Source of the DNA: Dillenia suffruticosa
Taxonomy: Eukaryota; Streptophyta; Magnoliopsida; Dilleniales; Dilleniaceae
DNA length: 64,000 nt
Reading direction: 5' to 3'
Assembly (NCBI GenBank): GCA_033439265.1
Contig: JAVTVX010000011.1
Location: forward strand, 14,529,090-14,593,089
Each line of letters starts with the position of its first letter. Positions within the stretch are counted from its first letter, which is position 1. A program made the position numbers and the translations under genes. This document shows positions 1 through 9,529 of this stretch, piece by piece. Under the pieces are notes generated by a model, which was given only the letters and a program-made list of their open reading frames with translations, had not been told where the DNA came from and searched no databases.

Positions 1-700
1 TTTAAAAACTTATTTAATCGATTTTAATATCTAATTATAAGATCAAATAAAAATTGATTTTTTTTGTTTTGATTGCTTAATTTAATTAGCGGGAGAAAAC
101 CTTAAATAAATTACACATTTATTTTTTGGTTTTGAGTATTAAACTTTATTTGTAAATAAATTAAATTTATTTTTGGGTACAGTAGTTGCTGTCAAGTCTC
201 ATCGATCAGATCTCTTAAGAGATAAGTCAGATTGAAAAGTTCATATTATTTTCATTATCTTTTGCCGACCAGACAAAGACCAAAACATTTGGGATTGGTT
301 CGAGGGAGCAACATCGAACGGGTCAATAATTGTACTTAGATCTTTCTGTGCTTGTGACGATATTATGTGCACGAAACACGTTTGAGAAAATGCTTCAAAA
401 AGATCCTCATTAGATTTGCTCACCACGAAAGGGCTTGACCATACCGATTGGAAACCGGATTTAGTCTGAGGGTGTTGGGATTTAGTTTGTCTTGGTCGGA
501 TCAAATCTGTAGAAATGGTAATTCCATTTTTATTCATTAACACGATTATTGAGTTATATGTTTAAAACTGTATAAAAATTAAAATTATTATTAAAACTTG
601 AATCTACAATATTAAAAAATATATTGAATATATAATTGTGAAATTATGTCTGTTTGTGCAATTAATTTTTATTTTATATTCTTAAATTTTTTATTTTTTT

Positions 701-836
701 ATAATCAATCGATATTTAAAATTATAGTCTGATTAATTCGGTTTGAGTATTATTAGACTCAATTTAGAGAGAGTTCTCTCAACATAATTTTTCTTATTTC
801 TAAATTTTAAATTTCAGATTTAATTTAAAAATTTTA
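701..836 (+). repeat. dispersed repeat, copy B
   Basis: This segment shares a landmark order with 1874-2005 and 62231-62361: an ATCAATCGRTAT-like start, then CTGATTAATT, a TTCGRA-like motif, and CTCTCAACATA followed by a T-rich run. Looser relatives lie at 31336-31510 and near 33355-33440. No terminal inverted repeat or target duplication was recognised, so the element class is unknown. Confidence 0.45.
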
Positions 837-1873
837 ATATTTTTATCTATCAGACTATTCATCGTTTCTCTTAAATTTTTCTCATGTTCCAGGAGAATTT
901 GACGCATGAAATGAGTTGGTAGATATTTTCCTTATGATATTCCATTTAGAAGTGATTGGCTATGTATAGAATTGATATCACAACTTAATACTATGATGAC
1001 CCGTATCAACATCGCCTACTATTGCATCACACTCTCCTCAGAGCATAGCATCAAACCATCTAAGTGGAAGATACATATTTGACCTGCCCTTAAAACCTAG
1101 GGGATAGGCCAGTCAGGAATCTTTGCCAAATGCCCACAATACAATCTTTCAAGAACATAAGAAGTGCCAAAAAGTTTGACTCAAGTCTTTGGTGTGATAG
1201 AAATTTTGGTAGACGGTCATGGGCCGGTAAAAAGAGAGAGATGGTGATAAACTTCAAGCAACCGCAAGAGCAAAGTGGATTCTTATTCTAAATTATATCA
1301 ATTCAATCTCATAGTCTGCTTTGACCGTACCTGTCATATCCTCGTGAAACATGACCAAAATATCTATTGCTTCCTTGGCTCTGCTTAGTCACGCAAAGCC
1401 AAGGTGTTTCATCTTTCCTCGTAACATTGCTTTTTAAGAATAAGATCAACTTTGTATAAATTAATCGTACAAAAAATTTAAATAAATGAACAATTAATGT
1501 AGCTATATACTTATTAACATAAGAATTTTTACCCATTATAACTAAAATATTTGATTTGTATTATAATTTTTTATTATATAAAAATCATAAAAATATATAT
1601 ATATTTATAAAAATTTATACATTAAATATTTAAATAAAAATTTTTCACTTCTCGGGGTATCCCTGCAACGACTGATTTGTATTATAATTAGTAAAACCCA
1701 CGGCGATGCTCTCATCCCAACATAATCAATACTTTTTCATGTTTTGGTTTGACCGTAATTGTATATCCATGGGAAACGTGGCCTAGGTTCTTAATAGAAC
1801 ACATTCACAAGTAACTAAAGTGAAAATATTCTCTCTAATTAAGGTTCTTAATTTAATTCTTTTTTTTTATATT

Positions 1874-2005
1874 ATATCAATCGGTATCTAAAATCATATT
1901 CTGATTAATTTGATTCGAAATTTATAATGACCCATTAAAAAAACTATTCTCTCAACATAATTTTTTTCATATCCAAATCGCGAATCAAATTAAAAAATTT
2001 AATGT
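1874..2005 (+). repeat. dispersed repeat, copy A
   Basis: This is the clearest match to the copy at 62231-62361. Both run from ATCAATCGGTATC through ATCATATTCTGATTAAT, GACCCATT or GGCCCATT, CTCAACATA/CCCAACATA and TTTTTTTCATA to CCAAATCGCGA. The shared order over about 130 bp, 60 kb apart, indicates a repeat family rather than chance. No coding capacity. Confidence 0.6.
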
Positions 2006-3108
2006 TACATATTATTAAATCAACTATTCGCGATATAATTCTTTGTGATTAATTAAGAAATAACTAATATTATTTTGGAGATATACAAAGATTTTTTCTT
2101 CTAGTTGGACCGAATCTATAACCCCTTGTGTTATAATTTTATTTTATGTTCGAGATATACAAGATTTTTGTGGAGAAGCTTTTTGACTGGACAGAGAGAA
2201 GAATCCGTGTGAAGGTTGATATAATCCAACTCAAGCAGTCAACACCGACAACTGGCAAACCAAACCCCTTTTATTTTAATTAATTAATTAATTAATTTTT
2301 GGGGTTAGGCAAACATAGCCATCTAAACACATACACAATCCCACCACCAGACCAAACCGCCTTGTTAATCTTAATTTACAGTTGTCCTCTAGTGGGTCCC
2401 ATTGGCTGTTGTCCGGCTCGCATTCACTTTTATATACTTAAAAATAAATGAAGAAATTTAAATCTTATTTGGTAATTATATACGACAGAGTTAATTTTCT
2501 ATCCAATAAAAGAAATTAAAAAAATATATATAAACTTTTAAATAAATATAATAACAATCAAACCTTTTTTTTCTATGTAAACGATTCGTATATAAATTTT
2601 TATTTTATTTTAATCTTATACCGATCGATTACTTAATGTAACTTTTTTCCTTTAGGTTTCTAACGATTAAGCTAAATTTATAATTATTTTAAAACTTTTA
2701 CGTTTAACCTAAAGCAACGCGTTTCTAGTTACAATTGGCTCTACTTTTCTATCGAATGACTATATTTTTAGTGGAGTTTATTTGTAAATTTAAATTAATA
2801 TTGAAAATAAATATAAAATCTATTTTTAAGTTTACAAAAATTCTGAATTTCTAACTCAATAGTAAAAAAAGATGATATGTGTAAATGAATATCACCAAAG
2901 TTAATCAAATTACCTAAACTTCTTTTTATATATAATTACCATATTATTTTAAAAGAAAAAGAACCTTTTACTTTGCTGGGATTTTTTTTTTTTTAATTTC
3001 AAGTAGAGAAATTTAATTGATTTCATAATTTACTTTTTAATTTTAAATACAACGTTTTTCTTACAACCATGGGTTAATCTAGCAGGAAGTCTGTAACACG
3101 AAGACGGT

Positions 3109-3205
3109 GGCCCAATTAGTTGTTGGACAACGCCAGTCGCAAGGTCCCTCAAATTGGGCCTTGTAATGTTCTTCTTTTGGGCCTTTATAAGTGAGCCCAC
3201 GTCAC
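3109..3205. promoter_or_regulatory. cluster of TGGGCC site II-like motifs with a TATA-like box
   Basis: Within about 100 bp there are GGCCCA (3109-3114), TGGGCC (3155-3160), TGGGCC (3178-3183), a TTTATAA box (3184-3190), GCCCA (3195-3199) and CACGTCAC (3198-3205). TGGGCC/GCCCA 'site II' motifs are typical of plant promoters for housekeeping and ribosome-biogenesis genes. The nearest such gene is the SURF6-like gene, but its likely first exon is about 1.3 kb to the right. The assignment is therefore open. Confidence 0.3.
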
Positions 3206-3370
3206 TTGTTTGTGTAATTTTGGAAAAAAAAAATACTAACGGAAAGTTGATGTAGTATCAAAAGAACTCGAATTGAATTAGTTTGAATATGGTTTCAAAA
3301 ATTGATTGATCAATTAAAAAAAAATTTAGAGAACCACATTTTTTTCTTTTATCTTTATGCACAAACTAAA

Positions 3371-3505
3371 TACTTTGGGTAATGTCGCCGAGAGATCTCT
3401 CAGAGATAGCTCAAGTGTCCCTAAGGAGACAATTTAGTGGTCACAATCCCCTTCCAATCCTAAAATCCATGGTTCAAATTATTGTGTAACAAAAAAAAAA
3501 AAAAA
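3371..3505 (+). repeat. A-tailed SINE-like segment
   Basis: The segment ends with a tRNA B-box-like stretch (ATGGTTCAAATTATTG) followed by TGTAAC and a run of 16 or so A residues at 3490-3505. This resembles the 3' half of tRNA-derived plant SINEs. The 5' half and any target duplication are not clear. Confidence 0.3.
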
Positions 3506-3596
3506 GAGGGTAGAATCTCTATGATATTTCTATTTTTTTTTTCAAATTAATTTTATTTGATTCTATTTTCTTATAAAAAATAGTAATAATAATAAT

Positions 3597-3686
3597 GCCA
3601 ACAAGGGAACAGCCCGGTTCCCCTCCCCAATCCCATCATCATCGGAGGCTCAAATCTCGTTGTAACTTAAAAAAAAAAAAAAAAAA
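3597..3686 (+). repeat. second A-tailed SINE-like segment
   Basis: About 100 bp downstream of the previous one, this segment also ends in a B-box-like GGCTCAAATCTCG, then TTGTAAC and a run of about 18 A residues. The shared TGTAAC plus poly(A) ending suggests a related short element. It may also be a degraded tRNA-like sequence of another origin. Confidence 0.3.
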
Positions 3687-4549
3687 GGATTTGGATAATA
3701 AAACTTGGTATCAAATGACCAGTGGCATGGGGAAAAGTTGTCATTAGATGTCCAAATCTAATTCTATTTTTATTAACTCCAAAGGAAAAAGTTCACATAC
3801 AAGACCGATAAGCCTTTTTTCGGCTGAATTCATATATTTGTAAATAAGAAAAAAAAAAAGAAAATAGATTGAGATAAATTCTACAAATTTTATAGGTCTT
3901 ACATAATTTTTCTATAAATATTATTAAATAATTTTGAAATTGAAATTTAGCATATTTGGTTGTGTCAATCTAAGTTACACGAAAACAAAAAATGAGAACA
4001 GAAATAGATACGAAATGATACTAGAAAATGATATTTTGTAAAAATACATAAAACAAAATGTGGAGTAACATGTAAATATAAAAATTTTAAGAATTTTTAT
4101 ATAAATATAAATTATTTTATGGAAATAATAGAAAATTCATATTTTATAACAAGAATTTAAAATAATCATAAAATAAATTATATAAAAATAAAAATTATAA
4201 TTAAATAGGTAAATAATTTATTAAATATGAAAAAATATGTAAATATAAAAAATATAAGAGTTTTCTATAATTATTAATTAATTTAACATATTAATCCATT
4301 TTAAAAATAGAAAAATTTATATCGAAAAATTTTTGTACATGAGAGGTGTAAATAATATAATATAATTGAATGTTATGTATTTTTATTGAACTTTAAGTAA
4401 AATATTTATTTCAAAAAGAAATAAATTAAAATAAATTGATTTCTTTTTTTTTTTTGTGGGTTTCCAGCTGGGAAGTGGGAACTAATATAAACTTCACCAT
4501 TTTTAGGGCTTGGAAACAATTTTTTTTTTTTCTAGAACATAAATTCAAA

Positions 4550-4670
4550 TTTCTAATTTGGACCTCTGCGTGGTGCCGCCGCAAACTGAGCCCCGGAGCA
4601 CAAGACCACGGACATCATTCTCCCTCTCTCAGACTCTGATTTGCTTTGCTTCAGTCTCCGATTTCTTCAG
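4550..4670 (+). other. probable 5'UTR exon of the SURF6-like gene
   Basis: This GC-richer block follows AT-rich intergenic DNA and ends ATTTCTTCAG|GTTCTC, a usable splice donor at 4671. The matching acceptor would be the TTTAG at 6444-6448, two bases before the start codon of the SURF6-like CDS. A telobox-like AGGGTTTT lies just inside the intron near 4792, as in many plant ribosome-biogenesis genes. The transcription start was not located. Confidence 0.5.
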
Positions 4671-4672
<2 letters not shown>

Positions 4673-4717
<45 letters not shown>

Positions 4718-4738
4718 CTCTGTCTCTCTCTCTCTCCT
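4673..4738 (+). repeat. (CT)n microsatellite
   Basis: A CT run of about 60 bp with a few interruptions lies immediately downstream of the probable 5'UTR splice donor. CT-rich tracts are common in plant leaders and first introns. Confidence 0.9.
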
Positions 4739-5251
4739 TCTGCCCATTTCGTGGTGACAATATGTTCTATCATTTCTGAACCTGATTAATTTAGGGTTTT
4801 CTCTTCTTTATGTTCTATTTCTATGAATTTCTGGAATCGTCTATTCTTCTTTTTTCCTGGGTTTTGTTTCTTTATTGTGATTGTTCTTGAAATTTTTTTT
4901 AAGGGTTTCCTTTTGTAATTAATGGATACGTTAGTTTGTTTATTAGTTTGTTTATGGAACATTCATTCCGAATTAGTTTTTTAGCCTTTTTTTCAATTTC
5001 ATTCTAGTTGATTGGAATTAAAATAATTATGACAAAAGCTTAAAGTTATTATCTAAAATGAATCTGTGAAATGTTTGTATGGTGTATGTCGAAATTTCAA
5101 AGAGAACGATGGTTTTTATTTTGTTTAGTTATTTTTTTAAAATTCTGTATACGTAGTTTCTGATTTTTATGAAATTTTAGTTGGCAGTCACTGGGGGAGA
5201 AAAGGGGTTGTGAATTAGGGTTTTGTTGTTAAGGGTCAAATTTTGATGGGG

Positions 5252-5292
5252 TTGTCAGATAGGGTTTATTGGCTGTGATGGTCAAATATATG
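5252..5292 (+). repeat. direct repeat flanking the ndhG insertion, left copy
   Basis: About 40 bp here (TGTCRGWTAGGGTT-like start, core GCTGTGATGGTCAAA, end ATATG) recurs at 6332-6371 in the same orientation with a handful of mismatches. The pair brackets the plastid fragment within one intron. It may reflect an old segmental duplication rather than the insertion event. Confidence 0.5.
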
Positions 5293-5457
5293 TGGATGCT
5301 AATACTTGGCTGATTGTTCGTAGGATAGGCTTTACTTGCGAGAAAGAAAGGGAATTCGCCGGGGGTGCAACTTGTTCTGATAGGGTTGATTTTATATAGA
5401 AAAAAATTCTAATACTTAATTCTCTGCAACGTCCGGAGGATAAAATATTTTCAAGAA

Positions 5458-5635
5458 CAAATAAATCAGAATCATAATAAATTTGATCTGAACCATTCAT
5501 GAACATCACAGCAAGTATGATTAAAACATTTATTGCTCCCACATAAATAAGGAGATGTGCAGCAGCTACAAAATGGAAGTTCGCTGAAATATAGAGTAAG
5601 GATATACAAACAAGAACCAATCCCAACGAAAATGC
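5458..5635 (-). pseudogene. ndhG: chloroplast ndhG fragment in nuclear DNA (NUPT)
   Basis: The minus strand encodes a clear piece of plastid NAD(P)H dehydrogenase subunit 6. It contains [16 protein letters not shown], then [19 protein letters not shown] and VMFMNGS. These are transmembrane segments from the N-terminal half of NdhG, which in chloroplasts belongs to the thylakoid NDH complex. Only about 60 of roughly 176 residues are present. Upstream and downstream codons in the same frame do not match NdhG, so this is a truncated, non-functional insertion. It lies inside the likely 5'UTR intron of the SURF6-like gene, between two imperfect direct repeats. The frame is still open, which suggests a fairly recent transfer or a short target. 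Confidence 0.85.
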
Positions 5636-6331
5636 TTTTTTCATTTTAAGATGTAAATTTACTTTATTCATTCTTTATTTTTTAGCTTGACTAATTAATA
5701 GAAAATCAAACAGATGAAAGGGAGTTTTTGGTTACTTCGATTGGATGAATCTTAATGATGGAATAATTAAGTCATAATTTTTTGGTTGATTGTATCATTT
5801 TGAACTTATCCAACCTAAGTTTCATAAAATTAGACCTAGTCCGGAATTGTGAGTAAGTTAGGACCGGATGAACTCAATCTAAATTTGTTTGGGTCAGTTT
5901 TGTGATTCCCAAATACTTTTACGCTAAAAAAAAAAAAAAAAAAAAAAAAAAAACTGATTAAATATAAGAATTTTGAAAATATACAGAATCTATTTTAACA
6001 AAATAATCAACTACCAGTTCAAAAATAAGTATGCTAAATTACATAATAAAAGGGAAAGTGGCTACAATCCAAAAATTATTTAAATTTCTCAATTTATGAT
6101 GAAAAGGGCATTTAGAATTTTATTTTGTTATGCATTCTACAACAAGTTTTCTAGAAGAAATAATAACATAACAAAATGCGTGAAGTAGTATATGGGGCTA
6201 GTGTTTGTGTTGTTCAAGGTGTCAGTGTTTGTCTCTTTTGAATCGCCACTTATTAGCAGATTTTTAGGGAATAGGTTGATTAACTTGAGAATCTGATGTT
6301 TGTATTGTAATTGATTTTAAATGCATAAAAT

Positions 6332-6371
6332 TGTCGGTTAGGGTTCACTTGCTGTGATGGTCAAACATATG
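6332..6371 (+). repeat. direct repeat flanking the ndhG insertion, right copy
   Basis: Right-hand partner of the repeat at 5252-5292, sharing GCTGTGATGGTCAAA and ATATG in the same order and spacing. It lies about 75 bp upstream of the splice acceptor before the SURF6-like CDS. Confidence 0.5.
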
Positions 6372-6450
6372 GGGCTGTGAATTAGGGTCTACATTTTATG
6401 ATGGTCAAATTGGTTGATTAAATTTTCACTTCTCCCTTTCTGCTTTAGAG

Positions 6451-7500
6451 ATGAAGAAGAAGAAGCAAAAGACTGTATCAAGTGATACTGATCAGACTTT
6501 GGATCTCAAATCTGTGATTCATGAGAACTCGCTGTTCTTCGACAAGTTAATTGAGCTTATCCCAGCAAGGTTCTACCTTCCTACCAATGATGCAAATGAA
6601 AATAAGCCTTGGTTTCATGGGCTCTCCAAAACTGCCAAGGCTTCTGTGAAAAAACAATCTAGGGAGAATCTTAAGAAAGCAAGAAGAGACCGCTTAGATC
6701 CTGAGAAATCCACTGCAACTACTCTAGACCTGCTGAATCAAAGCTTGGAAAATCAAAAGGCTGTCAACAAAGAGAATCTGGATAATGAGGAAAATGAAGT
6801 CATTAAATTTGATGAGGAGAATAAATCAGCTACTTACGAAGAGCTTCAGATACGACTACGGCGTCGAATTGAAGAACTTCGGTCCAGTCGTGGAGGAAGT
6901 TCAGAGAAATCAAAGATGAAGAACGAGAACAAGAAGAGAGAACCTGACCAGAGGAAACGTAAAAGAGATAATGAGAAGGAAGAAGAGAAAAAGAATAAGA
7001 ATAAGAGCAATGAGTCAGTGGAGAAGGATGTGGAAGAGGCTGCAAAAGGACTTGCCTTTAGCCATGTCAAACTTGGGGACAAGGAAGAGCTTGGTAAAAA
7101 GAAGAAAAGGAAGGTCCCAAAGTTGAAGGAGCTTGAAAGGGCAATGAGGTTAGAGGAAGCAAAGAAAGATCCAGAGAAGGGAGAGAATATGGCAAGGAAG
7201 CATTCATGGAAAGCAGCCACTAGCAGAGCAGCAGGGGTGAAAGTTCATGATGATCCGAAGTTGTTGAAACAAAGTATACAAAAGGAAAAGAGGCGGCATG
7301 AGAAGAATGTGGAAAAATGGAAGGGAAGAATTGAAAACACACAGAAGATGAAAGCTGAGAGGCAACAGGTGCGGTCAGAGCATATAAAGGAGAGAATTCA
7401 CCAGAAGAAGATGCGCCGGATAGCTAAGAGGGAAAAGAAACTCATGCGGCCAGGGTTTGAAGGGCGCAAAGAAGGTTTTATCAATGAGGATCAAGCGTGA
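6451..7500 (+). CDS. SURF6: SURF6 / RRP14-like ribosome-biogenesis protein
   Basis: This single coding exon gives 349 aa. Residues about 20-80 form the conserved N-terminal RRP14 block (SVIHENSLFFDKLIELIPAR, then KPWFHGLSK). Residues about 128-345 are the very basic SURF6 domain, with TYEELQIRLRRRIEELR near 128-144, a lysine-rich core, KHSWKAATSRAAGVKVHDDP near 250-269 and a predicted helical tail to the C-terminus. In yeast and animals this family acts in the nucleolus in pre-rRNA processing and assembly of both ribosomal subunits. The highly charged sequence with KKKKR-type clusters fits nucleolar import. The start follows a splice acceptor (TGCTTTAG) by two bases. The stop is followed at once by G|GTGAGT, a strong donor, so a 3'UTR intron is likely. 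Length matches plant relatives. Confidence 0.9.
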   Translation: MKKKKQKTVSSDTDQTLDLKSVIHENSLFFDKLIELIPARFYLPTNDANENKPWFHGLSKTAKASVKKQSRENLKKARRDRLDPEKSTATTLDLLNQSLENQKAVNKENLDNEENEVIKFDEENKSATYEELQIRLRRRIEELRSSRGGSSEKSKMKNENKKREPDQRKRKRDNEKEEEKKNKNKSNESVEKDVEEAAKGLAFSHVKLGDKEELGKKKKRKVPKLKELERAMRLEEAKKDPEKGENMARKHSWKAATSRAAGVKVHDDPKLLKQSIQKEKRRHEKNVEKWKGRIENTQKMKAERQQVRSEHIKERIHQKKMRRIAKREKKLMRPGFEGRKEGFINEDQA

Positions 7501-9251
7501 GGTGAGTTCTTTTGGAGATTCCTTTCTCCCTTTGTGAATTTCTTTCACAATTAACATTTCTGCATGTTTTGAGCTAATGTCTCAAAGATACTCATCTGTT
7601 GGAGGATTTTCTGGTTTTAAGTTTTGCCGGTTGTCAACACCTACTAGGATAGTGCACAAAATCAGACATCAGGTCAGGCATATTTCAACAATTGTAGGTG
7701 CATGTTACACTAGCGTTGTGAAAAACTTGTGGGGATCCAGAATCAATATGAACAATGTTGTGTCTTCACTTTCAGTAATATGCGCAGTACATGTTTTTTA
7801 TGATACATGTTAGTGTATTGATCAACAGTCTATAAGTAATTTGATTGATTTAATTTAGTTATTGCGTAAAGATGGTGACTTTGTCAATCGTACAGTGTAC
7901 AATAATTTTAGAGAAGATACTTGTCTATGTATTCTCTTTTTTTGATACTGAAATATCTTAATATGGGGATACTCTTAAAGAGATGTTAATAGGTCCGCAC
8001 CTGTTTCCGAAATTTACTTCAAAGATAACATTTCCCCCCATGGTGTCTTCTAGCTCTACCAACATATCTTTATGTCTTACACAGTTTTGCTCTTGTGAAT
8101 GTTTTTTCAATAATCTGAGTACAAAATGGTTGTGCAATTCTTGTTTTCATCTTCCATGAACATTCTATTATGCAGTATCTTCATAGCTGGTTCTTCTTTG
8201 ACATTCTTAGCATAGCACATGTCCTTTTATTTTGGTAAGAGCCCAAGCTATCACTTCACCTGTTTGATGATTGGTTTTTATACACTTTGTGGTTCAAAAC
8301 TTCTCCATGATGGGTCTTGCATGCTTAATATATCGGGAGTTTAACCTTTTGTCCTTATTCCTCAGAATGACAGCATATTCTTTACTTCACCTTGATAGGA
8401 ATGTGTGCATTTTGTTGATATGGCTAACCTAACACCTTTAGGGAAAGTTATATACTTTTTATGAAAATCACTTAAATGCTTAGTAAATATTTGGTGGTTG
8501 CAGATGAAGAAAGAAGCCTTTTCGATAAGTTTTGAGAGTATCACCTGTTACTGCACCACAAATAATAATATGATATTTCTTAGATAGATATATCAATGAA
8601 TTTAATTTCCTAGCATCTTCATCTGAGTGAAAAAATTTTGGTGCATTTTCGGGATGCATGTGATCAAAGATTCCATGCTGTCACAAATTTGTTTGGTTTC
8701 TCAAATTCTCCTCGAGTTGTATAATGCTTGGACACTCCAAAAGAGAAGTTATTTCCGGGTCCAACACTGAATCGGAGTCAAATCTTGACTTACACTTGCC
8801 ACATGCATGCCGGGCATGCGATGGGGGTGTGTGTGTTTTATTTGTTATTTTTTTAATACCAGACACTTTGACATTCATTAGATGCTTTCGGGATGCCTTT
8901 TGAATGTGATGTTTGAGGAATGCATTAATTGTTTAAAACAGTTATACTGAACCATATAAAGTGATTACTTGCCAAATTTGTAGTACCTATAAGCAATACT
9001 AACTAATATGAATTTTACTTAAGAGGTTCTTGTGGTAATTTATAATAGTAGTTATATCTAAACTATACATAATGCCATATTTGCTAAGTTTGTAGTACCT
9101 ATAAGCAACACTAGTATGAATTTTACGTGTGTATAAAATTAATTTCTCATGTATTATGGCATATTTGTGTCCATGCTTCGCAGCCAAAGCTAATTATACA
9201 CTGAGAAATATTTGAAATTAGACCATTTAAGTGTCTGTTGACACAGAGAAG
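7501..9251 (+). other. 3' flank of the SURF6-like gene; no further CDS seen
   Basis: A strong splice donor lies at 7502 just past the stop codon, so part of this T-rich stretch may be a 3'UTR intron. I did not find a convincing acceptor with coding sequence after it. No protein family was recognised in any frame. Confidence 0.4.
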
Positions 9252-9524
9252 TCAAAACAGCCCAGGACAAAGTAATATTGGGTGACTACTAATGATCACG
9301 CGAGTTGCACCAAGACTCACTGCCATGAGTCGAGTTGCACCACATGAACTCGCAATATTAGCCAGGTTACGATGATCTAGGGAACCCATTTGAGGTAAGC
9401 TGCCCAAAAGAGGCCAACCTATTGGACCGCAAAGTTTTGAAGAGGTAGTAGTGTGATGGTTTTTCCATGCAAATCCACCTGGGACCAACCAGAAGGAGAG
9501 GGAGTTAAGCAAGATTGAGAACAA
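9252..9524 (-). pseudogene. CYP78A-type cytochrome P450 fragment
   Basis: The minus strand encodes the N-terminal part of a plant CYP78A monooxygenase. After a hydrophobic start come FWLVPGGFAWKN, GPIGWPLLGSLPQMGSL, the HRNLANIASS region, and ATRLMAVSLGATRVIISSHP. In intact members (about 520-550 aa) this region covers the membrane anchor, the proline-rich hinge and the first beta region. CYP78A enzymes control organ and seed size. Everything after the SSHP motif is missing, including the I-helix, ExxR and haem-binding cysteine. The sequence instead turns into unrelated residues and a stop. This is a stranded gene fragment. Confidence 0.85.
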
Positions 9525-9529
9525 AATTC

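Larger units (their letters stand above)
1..3108. other. AT-rich intergenic DNA, no gene seen
   Basis: I see no convincing exon. The open frame on the minus strand at 241-543 matches no family I know, and its composition does not look coding. The stretch holds two copies of a dispersed repeat, described separately. It also has a small imperfect hairpin near 1373-1404 (CCTTGGCT...AGCCAAGG) and simple A/T and TTAA-type repeats. Confidence 0.5.

Noticed and set aside
241-543. 100-codon minus-strand open frame
   Set aside because: No family resemblance, no splice or promoter context; likely chance.
6830-7220. Minus-strand open frames over the SURF6-like CDS
   Set aside because: They are antisense shadows of the lysine/glutamate-rich plus-strand protein.
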